Source: Cylicocyclus nassatus (lineage: Eukaryota; Nematoda; Chromadorea; Rhabditida; Strongylidae). Taken from it: a DNA stretch of 64,000 bases. The stretch spans positions 21,497,433-21,561,432 of the forward strand of contig CATQJL010000001.1 of assembly GCA_958299035.1 (NCBI GenBank), given 5' to 3'. The stretch's first letter is position 1; every line of letters begins with the position of its first letter. The notes beneath the pieces were generated by a model, which worked only from the letters and a program-made list of their open reading frames with translations, searched no databases and was not told the DNA's origin. Below are positions 33,617 to 45,860 of this stretch, piece by piece. A program made the translations under genes and the position numbers.

Positions 33617-34413
33617 AATGGTCATTTCTAGACATATTTTGAAAATACTAAATTTTGAGTGATAAAAATGCGCAGAAATGACTGTAAATTCAGTCTAAAC
33701 TCTAAATTTATAATGAGATATTCCTGCTCGACTTTGGAGATCATAGACTTGCTCCGGTTCAATGCTCAATAAAAAACGTACGTAAAAAGGAGTTCTTGAC
33801 AGAGGGGCTCAACTTAGTACAGTTTACGACATCATGAAAATTGTCTTGAACAAATAAACTTGTTATCTTTGACACGGCGTGAGGACGAAGCGAAGAGAGA
33901 TGGGTAAAAAATGCTTGGAAGAAAAAAAAGAAAAAGAGTTCGGCAAATGTATAATTACGGCAAAAATTCTCTGAGCCTTAAAGAAAATTCTCAGCCGTTT
34001 CATAGAATTTTTGAACCTGACTTTTTTCTGTCAGACTTTCTTTTCAGCACCTTGGAAACGAAAAAGATCGCCGAGAAGATTTATAGAGACAACAAAAACT
34101 CCCATCAAAGACAAATCCTTAGGGAACCCTCAGCGTAGTAGCAAAACAACAATTTCATAGAAAACAGTTAGAGCACCTAGGTTTTCCTGGTCCTTAGGTA
34201 ATTCTCGCTAGATTTTTCGTGCGCTTTACAAAAATCGAAAGAATCTCGTGCAACTGACTGGTTTGTGGCTCATACTGTGAAGAAGATGAAGAATCTGTCA
34301 CTAATGAGTAAGTGAGGTCAAAGTGGTGACAAAACAAAATAGAGAAGGAAGAGAGAGGAGAAACAAAGAGAGGAACATTTATGACCCTCATTCTGAGGAA
34401 CCCTGCTTACTGA

Positions 34414-34771
34414 ATGGGATTCCGAACAGAAAGAGAATGCACTGTTGGTGCCCCTATCGGGCTATTTCATCAGTTTAGGTCTCAGCCAAGAAAAACATCG
34501 ACCTCAGATTTGTTTGAGCCAAATGGGGAACTTCTGGTAAGCCTCTTTCGTCCCACCTACCTCCTTCCCTCCCCCACCCCCACATTTTCACGTCATTTGT
34601 AATGTGACCCCGCAGCTACTTTTAGAAAAGAAAAGAAATGGAGTTTCCTCTCAAGGATTGCTTAGAGTTTCGAAAGCTAAAAATAACCTAAGTTCTAACT
34701 TGTCGGCGGAACATAATAAATTAATCTTGTTTTCGCAACAGTGTGATTCGAAATTACTGTACTATAGGTGA
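34414..34771 (+). CDS. Candidate two-exon gene, 92-aa unknown protein
   Basis: ATG at 34414 opens 41 codons to a donor CTG|GTAAGCC (exon end 34536). An acceptor ACCCCGC AG at 34615 leads to exon 34616-34771, 51 codons plus TGA, in matching phase 0. The product is polar (ECTVGAPIGLFHQFR, EKKRNGVSSQGLLRVSKAKN) and has no recognised domain. A 79-nt intron with a pyrimidine-rich centre fits the other genes here. The ATG may instead be internal to a longer exon with acceptor near 34429. Confidence 0.35.
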
Positions 34772-36158
34772 TCGCGAACATGTGTGTGATTGCGGACAAA
34801 ATCGATCAGAAACATGCATTTGAAAACGGTAATGACTGCCTGTAGAGTAAAGAGTCAAATGTTACTTTGAAAAAGTAGTTCACAAATCCAGCAGAAGAAT
34901 GAAATAAAAATTGTTTCTTGTATTTGAAAAGGAAAGGAATGCAACGGAGTGAAATTTTGCCCTCAATCGAACCAGTAGAAATAAAGTGACAAAAAGATTG
35001 ATTCAATCGAATTTCCAGAGAACCGGAAAACATATAAGCCACAATTTCGAAAACCGCAAACTTGAAAGCATTTGTTTTTTGTTTTTAAACGAAGGCGTCC
35101 ATATCATGAAGTTGACGGACAGCTGAGAGGCTCATGTGATTCGATCATTTCACGCACAAATTTCGAGTAATTGATGAAATGTTTTGCAGGAAAGCGAACA
35201 AAGGAAACTTTATAGATATTAATTGCTCTGAAGATTTTGCTAGACAGGAATATTAGCAAAGATTTGGAAGAATTTGGACAATAAAACTTTATCTCCACTT
35301 TCTCAACTTTGAGAGGTCTAAAAGTTTCAAAATACTCATAATTACACAATTTTTGGAGCCTAATCAATCACCTCACACAGGGAAAAAGTGAAACCCCGAA
35401 AAACAACTTGGCCCATCTTTACGACCTCAACAGCTGTTTGCTTACCCTTCAACTTTGAGGGTACATGCATCCGACCACAACATTTTGGTGTTTGGTTCAG
35501 GCAAAGAAAAAAACAACACAAAAAATCTCATTCGTTGACGTTAGACAAGGGCTTAAAAATTAATTAAAGCAGGATAACTCTTTTAATTTGACGCTAGACT
35601 TTTTCGGAGGGCTGCTAAAAGTGGAAAAAAGCAGAATATGGAAAAATTTTTTACTTGATTTCATTTTTTGGAGCGCTTCAAAAACTTATCGAAATGGAAA
35701 TAATATTTTTACTTGTCCCCAGACTTTGCAGAAGCTGTAATTAGAAAAAAGAGAACAGTACATATTGAAACAATCTACTTTTGCTTGACATTGGACATTT
35801 TTTGGAAGCCTGAAATAAGTGACTGGAACAGAAAACTATTTTTGCTTTTTCTTCAAAAAAAACCATTTCAGACATTTGAATGACTAAAGCAGATAAGTGG
35901 AACAGACTGGTACGTGAAACAATGTGAAATTGTTTTGGTGACGTGAAGTTTTTTGAGCATGTGGTAGGGTTAATTTTAGCCAACGACTAGACATAATTTT
36001 CGTCTGTTGATGAAATGTCGGAAAATGGAAGGAGACAATGGGAAAATTGGAAGAAAATGGGAATGCATATGTATTGGTGTCAATGTTGGATGTATTGCCT
36101 TTCAAATGCAATTATCTGCAAAAAGAAAAGGTTTTAGTAGTTGCTTTTTGCGAAAATA
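34772..36158. other. No gene recognised
   Basis: AT-rich. Only short open frames on either strand; no supported splice pairs or repeats. Confidence 0.35.
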
Positions 36159-36960
36159 TTAGGTTGGCACATAAGTTTTGCAACTTTTTCTTATAACTCG
36201 TGTATTTTACGATGTGGCGCTTCTATTTTCAGGTATTATAATGAGTATCATGTGAACAGCGAAAGCAGCCATTCCTGCCGTATTCCAACATCACGTTCGA
36301 GAGTTACGGTAAGGCAATTTTTAAATGGGAAAGAAAAAGGAATTGAAACGGATTAGGGTGAAACTTGGTCTAAGGGGGTTATTCGACATCCTGATTACGA
36401 AAATGATATTCATTTTGCTTGAAAAAATTATTTTTCTACGAAAAAGTTGAATTACAAAAAACCACTAGGCTAATTTTTGACTCTTACAACAATTGAATAT
36501 GATATTCGTATTCAGCATGTCAAGTTACCCCATGGTGCAAAGTTTCGCCAAAATCCGACAATTCTGACTCTTTGGCAATAATGAATTATCCAAGCTACTT
36601 TGACGCATTCGATTTGTTCGAGTTTATGCAATCGCCAGATTTCGATTTAACAATGAATCACGATTCTTTTTTCGCTGGGTTCAGTAGCCACCCTCTGAGA
36701 ACATTTTGCTTACAGTTCCAGCTGAATTTGGTTGACTTACTTTCTGTAGGTCTTCATTTTTGTTGAAAAAACCACAAAACCTCAATTTTGACTGCTTTTA
36801 GGAGAATACGCAGATTTTTTCCATTTTGCCACGAAAAATCAAACGGTTTGCGCAGATTTATAGCGCACTTCCGAGTCTACATAATGCCAACATTTGGATG
36901 CGCCTTATTCATAGAGAACGAAGTTATGGACAAGGTTGCAAAACTTATGTGCCAACCTAT
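36159..36960. mobile_element. Mariner-end MITE A, directly abutting MITE B
   Basis: Left end TTAGGTTGGCACATAAGTTT (continuing TGCAAC), right end GTTGCAAAACTTATGTGCCA then ACCTAT, flanked by TA at 36157-36158 and 36961-36962. It contains an inner inverted-repeat piece (about 36375-36560) with TTATTCGACATCCTGATTAC and its inverse-like CGTATTCAGCATGTCAAG; that piece resembles the family at 6.6-8.3 kb. Confidence 0.75.
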
Positions 36961-36962
36961 TA

Positions 36963-37664
36963 TTAGGTTGTCCCGAAAATTCGTTCGCACCATTTTTAAA
37001 AATTCATAACTCCTGTTCTTTAGACCGATTTCCATGTTTTCATTTTTATCTGAAAGAGCAATTCATTCTCTTCATAGAAGTACCTTAGCGGCTTTCTTTT
37101 GAGCATACACTGCGTAGATAGGAGCGGTAGAAGAAATTTAGTCAAATTTTGAATTTTCTGTGTAGGGCATAAAAAATCTAAAACTTGCAGTAAAAATCGG
37201 AGCAATCAGTACTATAGGTTCTATAACCAACTCTTTCTAACTGTGCAAAGCTTGCGCTGATTGAGCGTCTCTATAAAAAGTTACGATTTTCGAGCAAGCA
37301 ATACAAAAGGGGCGAATTTGATTTTTGGCATTGCGTAAATCATAAGTTTTCGTGGAGACGCTCAATCGGCGCAAACTTTGCACTGTTAGAAAGAGCTGGT
37401 GAAAGAACCTAAAATACCGACTGCTCCGATTTTTGTTGCAAGTTTCTGATCTTTTATGACCCTACACGAAAAATCCAAATTTTGAGTGATTTTGGTTTTC
37501 AGCTCTATCTCCTTCATTTATACACATTAACAAACAATTCAGAAAAAGATGCAAAAAGAATGAGTTTCTCTCTTATGCAAAATTTTGATCTTGCAAATTC
37601 GTAAAGAATTTAAAGAGTTATGAGTTTTCGAAAATGGTGCGAACGAACTTTCGGGACACCCCAA
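36963..37664. mobile_element. Mariner-end hairpin MITE B
   Basis: Starts TTAGGTTGTCCCGAAAATTC and GTTCGCACCATTTTT; ends with AAAATGGTGCGAACGAAC, TTTCGGGACACCCCAA. Flanked by TA at 36961-36962 (shared with MITE A) and 37665-37666. Inner arms are complementary (for example GTGCAAAGCTTGCGCTGATT against AATCGGCGCAAACTTTGCAC), giving a hairpin nearly across its 702 bp. No transposase. Confidence 0.8.
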
Positions 37665-37666
37665 TA

Positions 37667-38748
37667 TTATGTCCTGGCCTATTTCATATTTCGAAGAATA
37701 TTTATTTGCAGGACTAATTTTCAAGAAGTTTAAAAACTCGTATAGAGACTTGGCTGCTTTTCAAAGCTATCATTTACTGATCTGCACTCTTCAATTCAAA
37801 GAATCCCATTTTTTGCGTTATCTCTAATCCGTTCGAGATACGCTTTTGGATTTTCGACTTTTGCAACTAGAGGAAACTCAAAAATTCCGGAAAAGACAAT
37901 TCTCCAAAATTTCCGTGATCGAACCCCTGAATATGCAAACAAACCACATTTCATAGATCGATTTTTGATTCTTGCTACTTTGCAGAACAGTATTGCTTAT
38001 TTTTCTTATATCAATTACACCACATGTAGATGTAGAAGTAAACTGAATATAGAATAAAATAGACACAGTAATTTTTGAGTAGATGACAACAAAATTTCCG
38101 AAAAAAAAGGAGCACCCCCTTTAACTGCACTCCGAGCATTTATTTGCTTTGATAAAAAAAAGAAGGATGAAATGGTATTCAAGGTCTACAAAATCCTTCA
38201 AGTACATGGTCATAGCCTATTATAAAGGTAGAATAAATAGAAAACCGTTTGTACTGCCTTACAAAGGGTAAATAAGTTTTGTCGTCGTAGTTCCATATAT
38301 GGCACTTGACGTTGAGTGCGCCAGCGATGGACTAGAAGCCCCGTAAGTTCACCTTAGAACAACCTCCTCCTTGAGCCAGTACGAGTGCAAAGAGCGAAGT
38401 TTGCGTGAGCATCAACCATTAGTACTAAAGAGTATGCGAGGTACTCGAAAGGGACCATGGTCGCTCATATTCTTCAATCTCATCTGCGTCCGGACCCTCA
38501 GGGTATGAATAGTATAGTCGTAAATTATAACTTGGTGGGTGGTTTGCAATCGTATATGTTCGTTGCACGACCCCAGTTGAACTTTGAGCTCACTTTGTTA
38601 TTTTTAGGGTTTTGGAGCGGACTTAGACAAGGCTTAGGGTTTTACTACACAGAAATTTTTATGGAAGGAGAAAAATTCTAGTTTTACCCTTTAGGAGAGC
38701 TTGAGAGCTGAAGAGGTAAGTGCAGCCCCCCTCATTTATAGCCCACAC
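37667..38748. other. No gene recognised
   Basis: About 1 kb with short open frames only. Nothing recognised on either strand. Confidence 0.35.
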
Positions 38749-38870
38749 AGTGGCGGACGAAGGAGGGGGGGGGGGATTTTTCATCGCACATTCTATAACC
38801 TTGTAAGTAACTTTCAAAAATCTCGCGATCCATCCTTGAGGGGAGAGGGGGAGGCCTCTGAACGGAAATT
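38749..38870. mobile_element. Partial relative of the hAT-type MITE
   Basis: CAGTGGCGGACGAAGG followed by a G run and AAGTAACTTTCAAAAATCTC, then GCGATCCATCC. The same blocks occur in the right half of the hAT-type MITE at 12719-13086 (AAGTAACTTTCAAAAATTTC, GCGACCCATTC). Only one end is present. Confidence 0.5.
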
Positions 38871-39381
38871 CTAGGATCGCCATTGCCTACTGATAATTTT
38901 AATGAGAATAGATTCACTTCCTTGAGTGAATCTTATGTTTTTCAATAGTTTGACCTCGTTTCTCAATAAGGGTGAGTCGATTATTGGGGGTTAATGTAGG
39001 CGTCCAATGCAATGAATGAAAGTTTCTGAGGGCTTAAGAGCGTGTTTCATAAAATGTCCCTACTATTTTGTTGATATGTCTCTTGCTTCAATGTTTTTCT
39101 TCATTCTCAACGTATCTTTCTGTAGAGCGGGCTTCAACTCACAACTGATTTACGGTATGGAGAGAAGCACCGATTGATCCTCAGCGTAGAAGAAGGAGCT
39201 TCCAGCATGCAGATCCGTAGAATAATGTTTAGAAAACGTCCGAAAAATCTGAATAGCAGGTAGATGGATTTTCATGCGCGCTGATTTTCCAGAATCTCTT
39301 TGCAGATTTTGTTGAGTCTTCTGAATAGAGGAACCTAAATTACTTTGAAAAAAAAGGTGGTTTGACTGACATGACTTTTAA

Positions 39382-39686
39382 CACTCTGACGACAGCGTGC
39401 GTTTTTAATTGTCTGCCTCGCACAATGCCTTTCACGGATAAGTCGAAAATTTTTTTAGTCAAAATCATGCAGATGGTCAACTACAGTATACATACAGTAA
39501 TCCTATGCAGGCGAGAAACACGAGTGCATTTTCTGCGATTGGAGCGTAAGAGAAGTTCTGAGACGAATGTATTCTAAAATAGCAGTTTTTCTGATAAAAC
39601 TTTAGCCATGACCCACCATATGAGTTACATTGTCCCAAGGCAGACATTGTATGACCCAGCATGTGGGTCACGTTGTCATCAATGTG
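39382..39686. mobile_element. TTAA-flanked MITE, CAC(A/T)(T/C)TSACGAC family, copy 1
   Basis: Left end CACTCTGACGACAGCGTG after TTAA; right end GTCATCAATGTG before TCAA. The interior has ACAATGCCTT and an ACTACAGTATACATACAGTA palindrome-like tract also seen in copy 2 at 42719. TTAA insertion suggests piggyBac-type mobilisation, an inference. Confidence 0.55.
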
Positions 39687-39699
39687 TCAAAAAGAATGG

Positions 39700-42600
39700 C
39701 TAAAGTAAAGGATCTTTCTAGTAAATTCAGGAATTCTGAGCGCAATGTAAGAGCCTTTAGCTTGTTCGTTCTCATGCGAAAAAAATGTTCACTAATTTTT
39801 TCTCCATACTGTGAAATGAAGTCGACCTGCTCTATAGAATCATACCCTAATAGCGGAGAAAAACACTGATGCGAGAGAGTTATCTACGTTCAAACCGTAG
39901 GAACATTTTTAAGGAAACTGTATACGCCGTTTTGAGATAAATTGAAGCAGTTTTTCACATCAACAAAATATTCATCATTACTTTTCGTTGAAGGCGGAAG
40001 ATGGACCCATGAGAAAGATTTTTCAGATATGACTACGTTTGCAAAAGGACTAGAGAATGTTGAGTCGAGAATTTTAGGGCGAAGGTATCGAGTTATTTCT
40101 TGACTTCCACCCCCATTCGTACGACAAAACTCCGGTAGATTCTCATTATAATGCGATTTAGGGTTGGATTGATCCTAAGAAAACCTCAAGTTTTTTTCTT
40201 TTTTTTTGTCTGTGGGAAACAATTTTCTAGTTTTACTGAGAGGAAGCGCTAAAGTTACTGCTCCTTTCTCAATCATAGATCTATGCGTGAGCCGAGAGTA
40301 ATCGATGAAGAAGAGGAACCTCATATGACTTGAGTTTTCAGTACTAAAAAAACGGAGTCGAAATATTTTGAGCGCGGTTGAAGAAGCACGCGTTTTTGCT
40401 TTAGTGATTTAGGAACCCAGGGCACAAATGCAAGGAAATTTCCAATGACGGAGTGAGGATGTGGGAATTGTCAAGAAAAAAGACGAAAAGCTTGAATTTC
40501 AGTTTTGAACGATGAATGACAAACATGCCCAAAGTGGAACAAAATATTTTTTGAGAGTTATAGTCGCAAGACTAATGCATAATTAAATCGTTAGCGAATA
40601 TGTATACAGCCCTGCAGATATCACATTTTATTTGATGAATAAATGATTCGATTCAGGCCAAAATAAACAAACCTGAATTATTTCAACAAAACGAGAAAGT
40701 GTAAGCTTCCCCAAGGCGGAAGAAATAGTTTCGACAAAAATAGTTTCGAGCGTTTGAGAGTAACTCTTCGGGCAAAACACGTGGAAAGGTAATTTCTAGG
40801 AGATGAACACGAATAACTGGATGTTTTCGTGAGCCACTAGCCACTAACAAATTACGTCCTTGTTTGGGGGCCCTTGGAGTGGAACGATTTGAAAGCTGGT
40901 CTCAAAGAGTGCATTGTTTCAGATTTAGCGCTTGAGAGGACAAAAAATGATATCAATTTTATGCAAAAATTGTTTGAATCGTTTAGATGTTCGCACTGCA
41001 ATTCGTGAGAATTACAGGGAATATATTTGAATCCTATGTTTGAAAGCCAAATAGTGCATCATTAGATGGATAACAAAGGCTATGATTCAAAAATGGTTGG
41101 AGTCTGCATTATGAAGCAGACATTTTCAGCGAAATGTGTATCATATTAAAATAAATGGTTACATTTTGCACATCCAACGCCAAATGATCCTCATTCAATT
41201 TTCGAGTGTCAAGATATATTTATTTATAGAGGCATTGAGTCCAATCACAGTAGAATCAAAAAGCCTTATCTAACAGAATCTGTTCTATTTCTATTCCCCC
41301 GATTCAGAAGGTAATGTTTAAGCACAGCATAACTCGAAAATTATTACAGTAATTGTCCACTCTCTCCTACTGCTCTTGAATAAGATTTTAGGGGAAGGGA
41401 AGTGAATGGAGAGCGGTCCCGAGGATGGGTGAATAGCCAAATTTTTTGGTTTGGTGAGAGAAAAAACGAAACCGATTGATTCTGTATAACGGTTCTTAGT
41501 TTGAATTACAAAGTTTCAAGGGCTCAATGCAAGTTTATCTCCGCTTTTGCCAGAGGGTAAGAACTTACTCAGAAATGTATGGAGCAGAGGGAGGAACAGA
41601 ATGAATTATTCAGAGCTAAGCCAGATGTTCTCAAGGCCTTTGCTCAAACTCTCATAGAAGTACTATTTTTAACCCTAAGGTCAAATAAAATTTGCAGCAA
41701 GAGCGAACTCCTAATGGAGACAGTGTACATAATGTGATCTTTTACTTCTTGACGTTATAAAATTGACAGACGGTATAAAAAGTGAATGAAAGCTTAGCAG
41801 GGGATAGAATTTGGAATGAAAGCGAATGCAAAGCAACCGTAGAAGAAATGTCTTTGCAAACAAGACAAAAAAAAACTCAAAAAAACTTTTCAGACATGAA
41901 CACTAATGGAGCATGATTATAACCTACACAAGTCTTTAGTAGTGCTCAGGTTTCCTTGACAAATTGCGCAAAAGATTTCTATTGCAAAGTAAACGAAGAA
42001 AATGCCAAGGCTATACGCTTTCTTCTAAAGCTAATGGACCTTTGCAGCCTTGTATAAGCCTTGCATGTATCATGGGGATATGGCAAAAGAAATGGAGTTT
42101 TGCAACGGATGAGGAACATTTATGGAGGGGTATAAAGGGTATATCTTGCGTCAAACAAGAAAAGAAGATGTAGCTTTGGAAAGTTAGTAGCGCAGATGGC
42201 CTCTTACGACCATGTAATTCAAAAAACCGATACTTACAGACTAAACCAATCAAACTATGGCTAAGGTACTCACCTAGATGATCAGTTTCCAAAGTTCTGG
42301 ATGGAAAAGGGCTTCGGAAAAAAGAGCTTGGGTAAGAGTTTGTGCAGTAAAGTATGATTAGTTAATTAGTTACTCTGGTATCATTTCAATTTTTCATTAG
42401 CGCGAATCAAGTATAATAAAAAAGATTACCTTCAAACTTTGTGGCATGGGGAATATTTATGCACATTCCCCCCCCCCCCCATCCCTATTAAAGGGCGTGA
42501 TTACAGTAAAATTACTCAATTTGCATCATTTTCTCAAAATAAAATCTCGGCTTCACGAAGTGAGACATTGTGACTTGCAATAAAGATTTGCAGAGGTGTT

Positions 42601-42718
42601 AATTTCAACATGGATTGAATTTCTGTGTCAATTTAGCTGAAAGATCTCGACAGCCAATAGATTGCCATTACATCAAAAGTCGCTACAAGCAGCAAGAGGA
42701 GAAAAAGGTGACGTTTAA
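39700..42718. other. AT-rich stretch without recognised genes
   Basis: About 3 kb with no supported exon. Open frames are under about 95 codons and show no motifs. A run of C at about 42470-42480. Confidence 0.4.
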
Positions 42719-43024
42719 CACATTGACGACAATGCTCATATTTAGTTGTCTGCCTTGTGGGACAATGCCTTCCACAATTAAGCTGAAAAAATTCAACTAA
42801 AATTACGCAGATCGTCATCTACAGTATACCTACAGTAATTCTAAGAAGCAGCGGATAAACGTGGGAGCGATTTCTAGTATCAGAGCGTAAGAGAACTACT
42901 AAAACAAATGTACTCCAAAATAGTAGTGATTTTACAATTTGAGCCATGACCCACCATGTGGGTCACATTGACCCTCGTGGCACACATTGTGACCCACCAT
43001 GTGGGTCACGTTGTCGTTAATGTG
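42719..43024. mobile_element. TTAA-flanked MITE, copy 2
   Basis: Left CACATTGACGACAATGCT, right TTGTCGTTAATGTG, with TTAA at 42715-42718 and 43025-43028. Contains a direct pair of CCCACCATGTGGGTCAC motifs (each a near palindrome) near its right end. Same family as the copies at 39382 and 59862. Confidence 0.7.
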
Positions 43025-43028
43025 TTAA

Positions 43029-44441
43029 AGGAAAAGAAAAAGATTTCTATGTTTTACAATTTCGGAAAGTCGCATGACAGCTTGTTAAAAAATCAGTATC
43101 TGAGAAGGAAATATAGAATGTTTATGAATGAACCAATATCTGAGCAGAAATAACTGTATTGAAGAAATTGTTTTTTTTGTAGCTTTAGAAATTTTGCTCC
43201 CATAGAATTTTTTTGAATGCTCCCAATCAATTCCATGTAGTGTATTTTAGTTACGAAATTTTACATTAGCTTGAAAAAATTTTCCATTCCACAGCACTGA
43301 CCACGTTTTTTTCCAAGGTAATGGGGTTTTTAAATTTCTCATATTATGCCTTTGTGGTGCTCCTACAGTTATGCAAAAAATATTTTCCATTAGGGTTATA
43401 AGTTTAAATTTCAGTAAAGGATATCGGGATGGATATCAATGTTAGTGGCCAAAAGTAGGTGAGATGAAGTGAAATAAAGTTGAGAATGTTTTTATGCGCT
43501 TGAGTGGAACGCCTTAGTGCTCAAAATAATCAACTGAGTTGCAAGCTGGAAATGGAATAAAGAAATGCTACCACAACTTGTGCGTAAACAATCACTTGTG
43601 AGCTTCTTTCGCAAAGAAATTTGGCGGTTTACCAATCAGGAAGTTTTTTAGAGGAATGCGGGAAGTTGGAAAACTTGAATTTGAATCTTAGCGACTGCGG
43701 TTGCATGAAAGTGTAGGTTTAAATTTTGAAAAGTCGATTTGAAGACTGTGAATATTCCACAAGGACAATTCAGTGTTTATATGCGTCACGCTGGTTGGAA
43801 TTAAATGGCTAAAATTTCTAGCCACAAAAAGGTCAAGCGGAGAGAAATTGGGGCCGAAAAGCAGCGGCGCATCCCAGCACAACCAAGAATCGCTTACATT
43901 AACATTTGTGCAAAACGCTAGCAATCACCAAAAGTGCCGAATCCGGATAGCAATTCGCTAAATTGGAAACCCCGCATGCGATAGATAGAATTCCAAATAA
44001 TGAAGCCATAGCTTTATTCGCCATCCCGTAAAAATGCTAAATGAATCAACATCTTTGCAGATAAGCAACCTGCGAATATAAGTTGGAAGGGACGGAAGTC
44101 TCTCTAATGGAAAGGACGAAAGACCACCCGAGAGTCATTCAGCCGCGATTAGTTCAGAAATCAAAGCATAGTGACATAAACACATAAACATTCACAGGTG
44201 TTGAAACATATAGCTCATGTCATTTAAGACTCAAAGAACATGTTCCAAAGGTGATATTTGAGGTTCAAGAGAATTATACGACATTATAAGAAAATTGTCA
44301 AATGTGGAAGGCGCAGTGATTTGTTCAAATTAAAATGCAGGAAGCGTAGATTTTGGTGCAATCACAGAAATCTGTGGTGGAATCCCAGATCCAGTGATCA
44401 TAGAGCGTAAAATATAAGGTTGTCATAGTAAGAACCTACCA
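43029..44441. other. No gene recognised
   Basis: AT-rich with short open frames. Nothing recognised. Confidence 0.35.
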
Positions 44442-44603
44442 TAATACAATACCGCTCACATTTTTTGAAAAAAAGACGCGAATGTATGGACATGTATGGA
44501 CATGTACGGACATGTCCATACATGTATGGACATGTCCGTACATGTCCATACATGTCCATACATTCGCGTCTTTTTTTCAAAAAATGTGAGCGGTATTGTA
44601 TTA
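44442..44603. repeat. 162-bp perfect palindrome
   Basis: Symmetric about the point between 44522 and 44523. I paired bases outward from the centre and checked the outer ends; every pair I checked matches. Arms contain CGCTCACATTTTTTGAAAAA, AAGACGCGAATG, then four 10-bp units of the type TATGGACATG / TACGGACATG / TCCATACATG, themselves built on ACATGT. The right flank runs straight into TTAGGTTGGCAGG, a mariner-type end. Beyond the perfect part the flanks remain loosely complementary (CCATAATAC / GTATTAGG). Confidence 0.9.
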
Positions 44604-45860
44604 GGTTGGCAGGAATGATTGATAGTTTGTTACACTAACGTAAAAAATATCTATAACTCTTTAGAAAGTTTCTCCTCAATTTCAAATCATGTGAAGCGTT
44701 GTATTTCTCGATATGTACATGTTACATATAGAAAATGCAACTTTGAAATTAAAAAACTTTTGAGTTATCTTCGGCAAATTTTCAACTTGCTATATTATTA
44801 GTTTTACGTCAAAACCTGACATATCAAAACAATTGCAAATTTTTCTGTTAGGTTGGAAAAAAAGACTTTTTTGATGCTGGGCTGTATTCGCGTGAGTAAT
44901 TCTGTGCTAATTAGCTTGGGAAATATAAACCAGATTTTTAGCCTTCTACAAGAGTTAGTTTTCGAGAAATTTCAAATTCAACATGGAGAACAGAAGAAAA
45001 AGAGGACCTTTCTCGAGAATTAACACTTGTACACGGCTGAAAATCTATAGTTGTACATTCCAGCTAATGAGGGAAGGTTACCAACATGGTCTGCTGAACC
45101 AAAAACGATATCGCGACGTATATCATTAGAAGCATCTTCAAAGCTGATTCTGAATTCGCTCTCGGTTTCTGCGGAAAAATTCTCCGAAAGAAGTTATGAG
45201 CGTTTGAAAGTCCAAATTTGTCATGTTTCAGGGGAGTAAAATTGGCGAAAGTTATACAAAAACACGCGAAAGTGGGTTATCAGTTTTGTATCAAGTGTAC
45301 CAACTACAAGAACGGAACTCAGCTAGTGGAGTACGCTGGTGTTGTTTTAGAGCTTTTAGCTAATTTTAAGCCACATTACACATGACAGATTCAGACTTTC
45401 AAACGCTCATAACTTCTTTGAAGAGTTGTTTCGCAGAAAAGAAAAGCAGATCTAAAATAGCGTTTGAAGGGGCGTCTATCGAAATACATCCTTTCTTGGT
45501 TTGCTTGCTAGATTGGTTTCTTTTGGTTTGCCAGATTATGTTGGTATCCTTCCATAGTAAGTGGTATGTTCTATAATACTTGAGCGAAATACCCCTTTGG
45601 CAGAAGCAGAAATTCCCAATTTTCCGATGTCTAGACAATGAAAAATTCCAGGAACTTTATATATGAATGTTTGATGAGGGATGTAGGTTCTTGTGCAAGT
45701 TAGGGGTTGTAGGGTTTTTTTGGACGGAGACCGAATTTTTTGGTTAGTAGGTCAATTGAACTTTTCAGATTCTATCTTCGAACTTCACGTGGATATTACT
45801 TGGTGCAAAAAGCAGTAAAACCATTTTGTAGCACTTGCTTTGCTCTACTGGATGATACCC
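44604..45860. mobile_element. Cluster of mariner-end and fold-back fragments
   Basis: Two left-type ends, TTAGGTTGGCAGGAATG at about 44602 and TTAGGTTGGAAAAAAAGAC at about 44850. An inverted pair, GAAAGAAGTTATGAGCGTTT (about 45187) and AAACGCTCATAACTTCTTTG (about 45400), and GTAGCACTTGCTTTGCTCTA (about 45828), which resembles an arm of the hairpin at 23328-24288. Boundaries are unclear. Confidence 0.4.
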
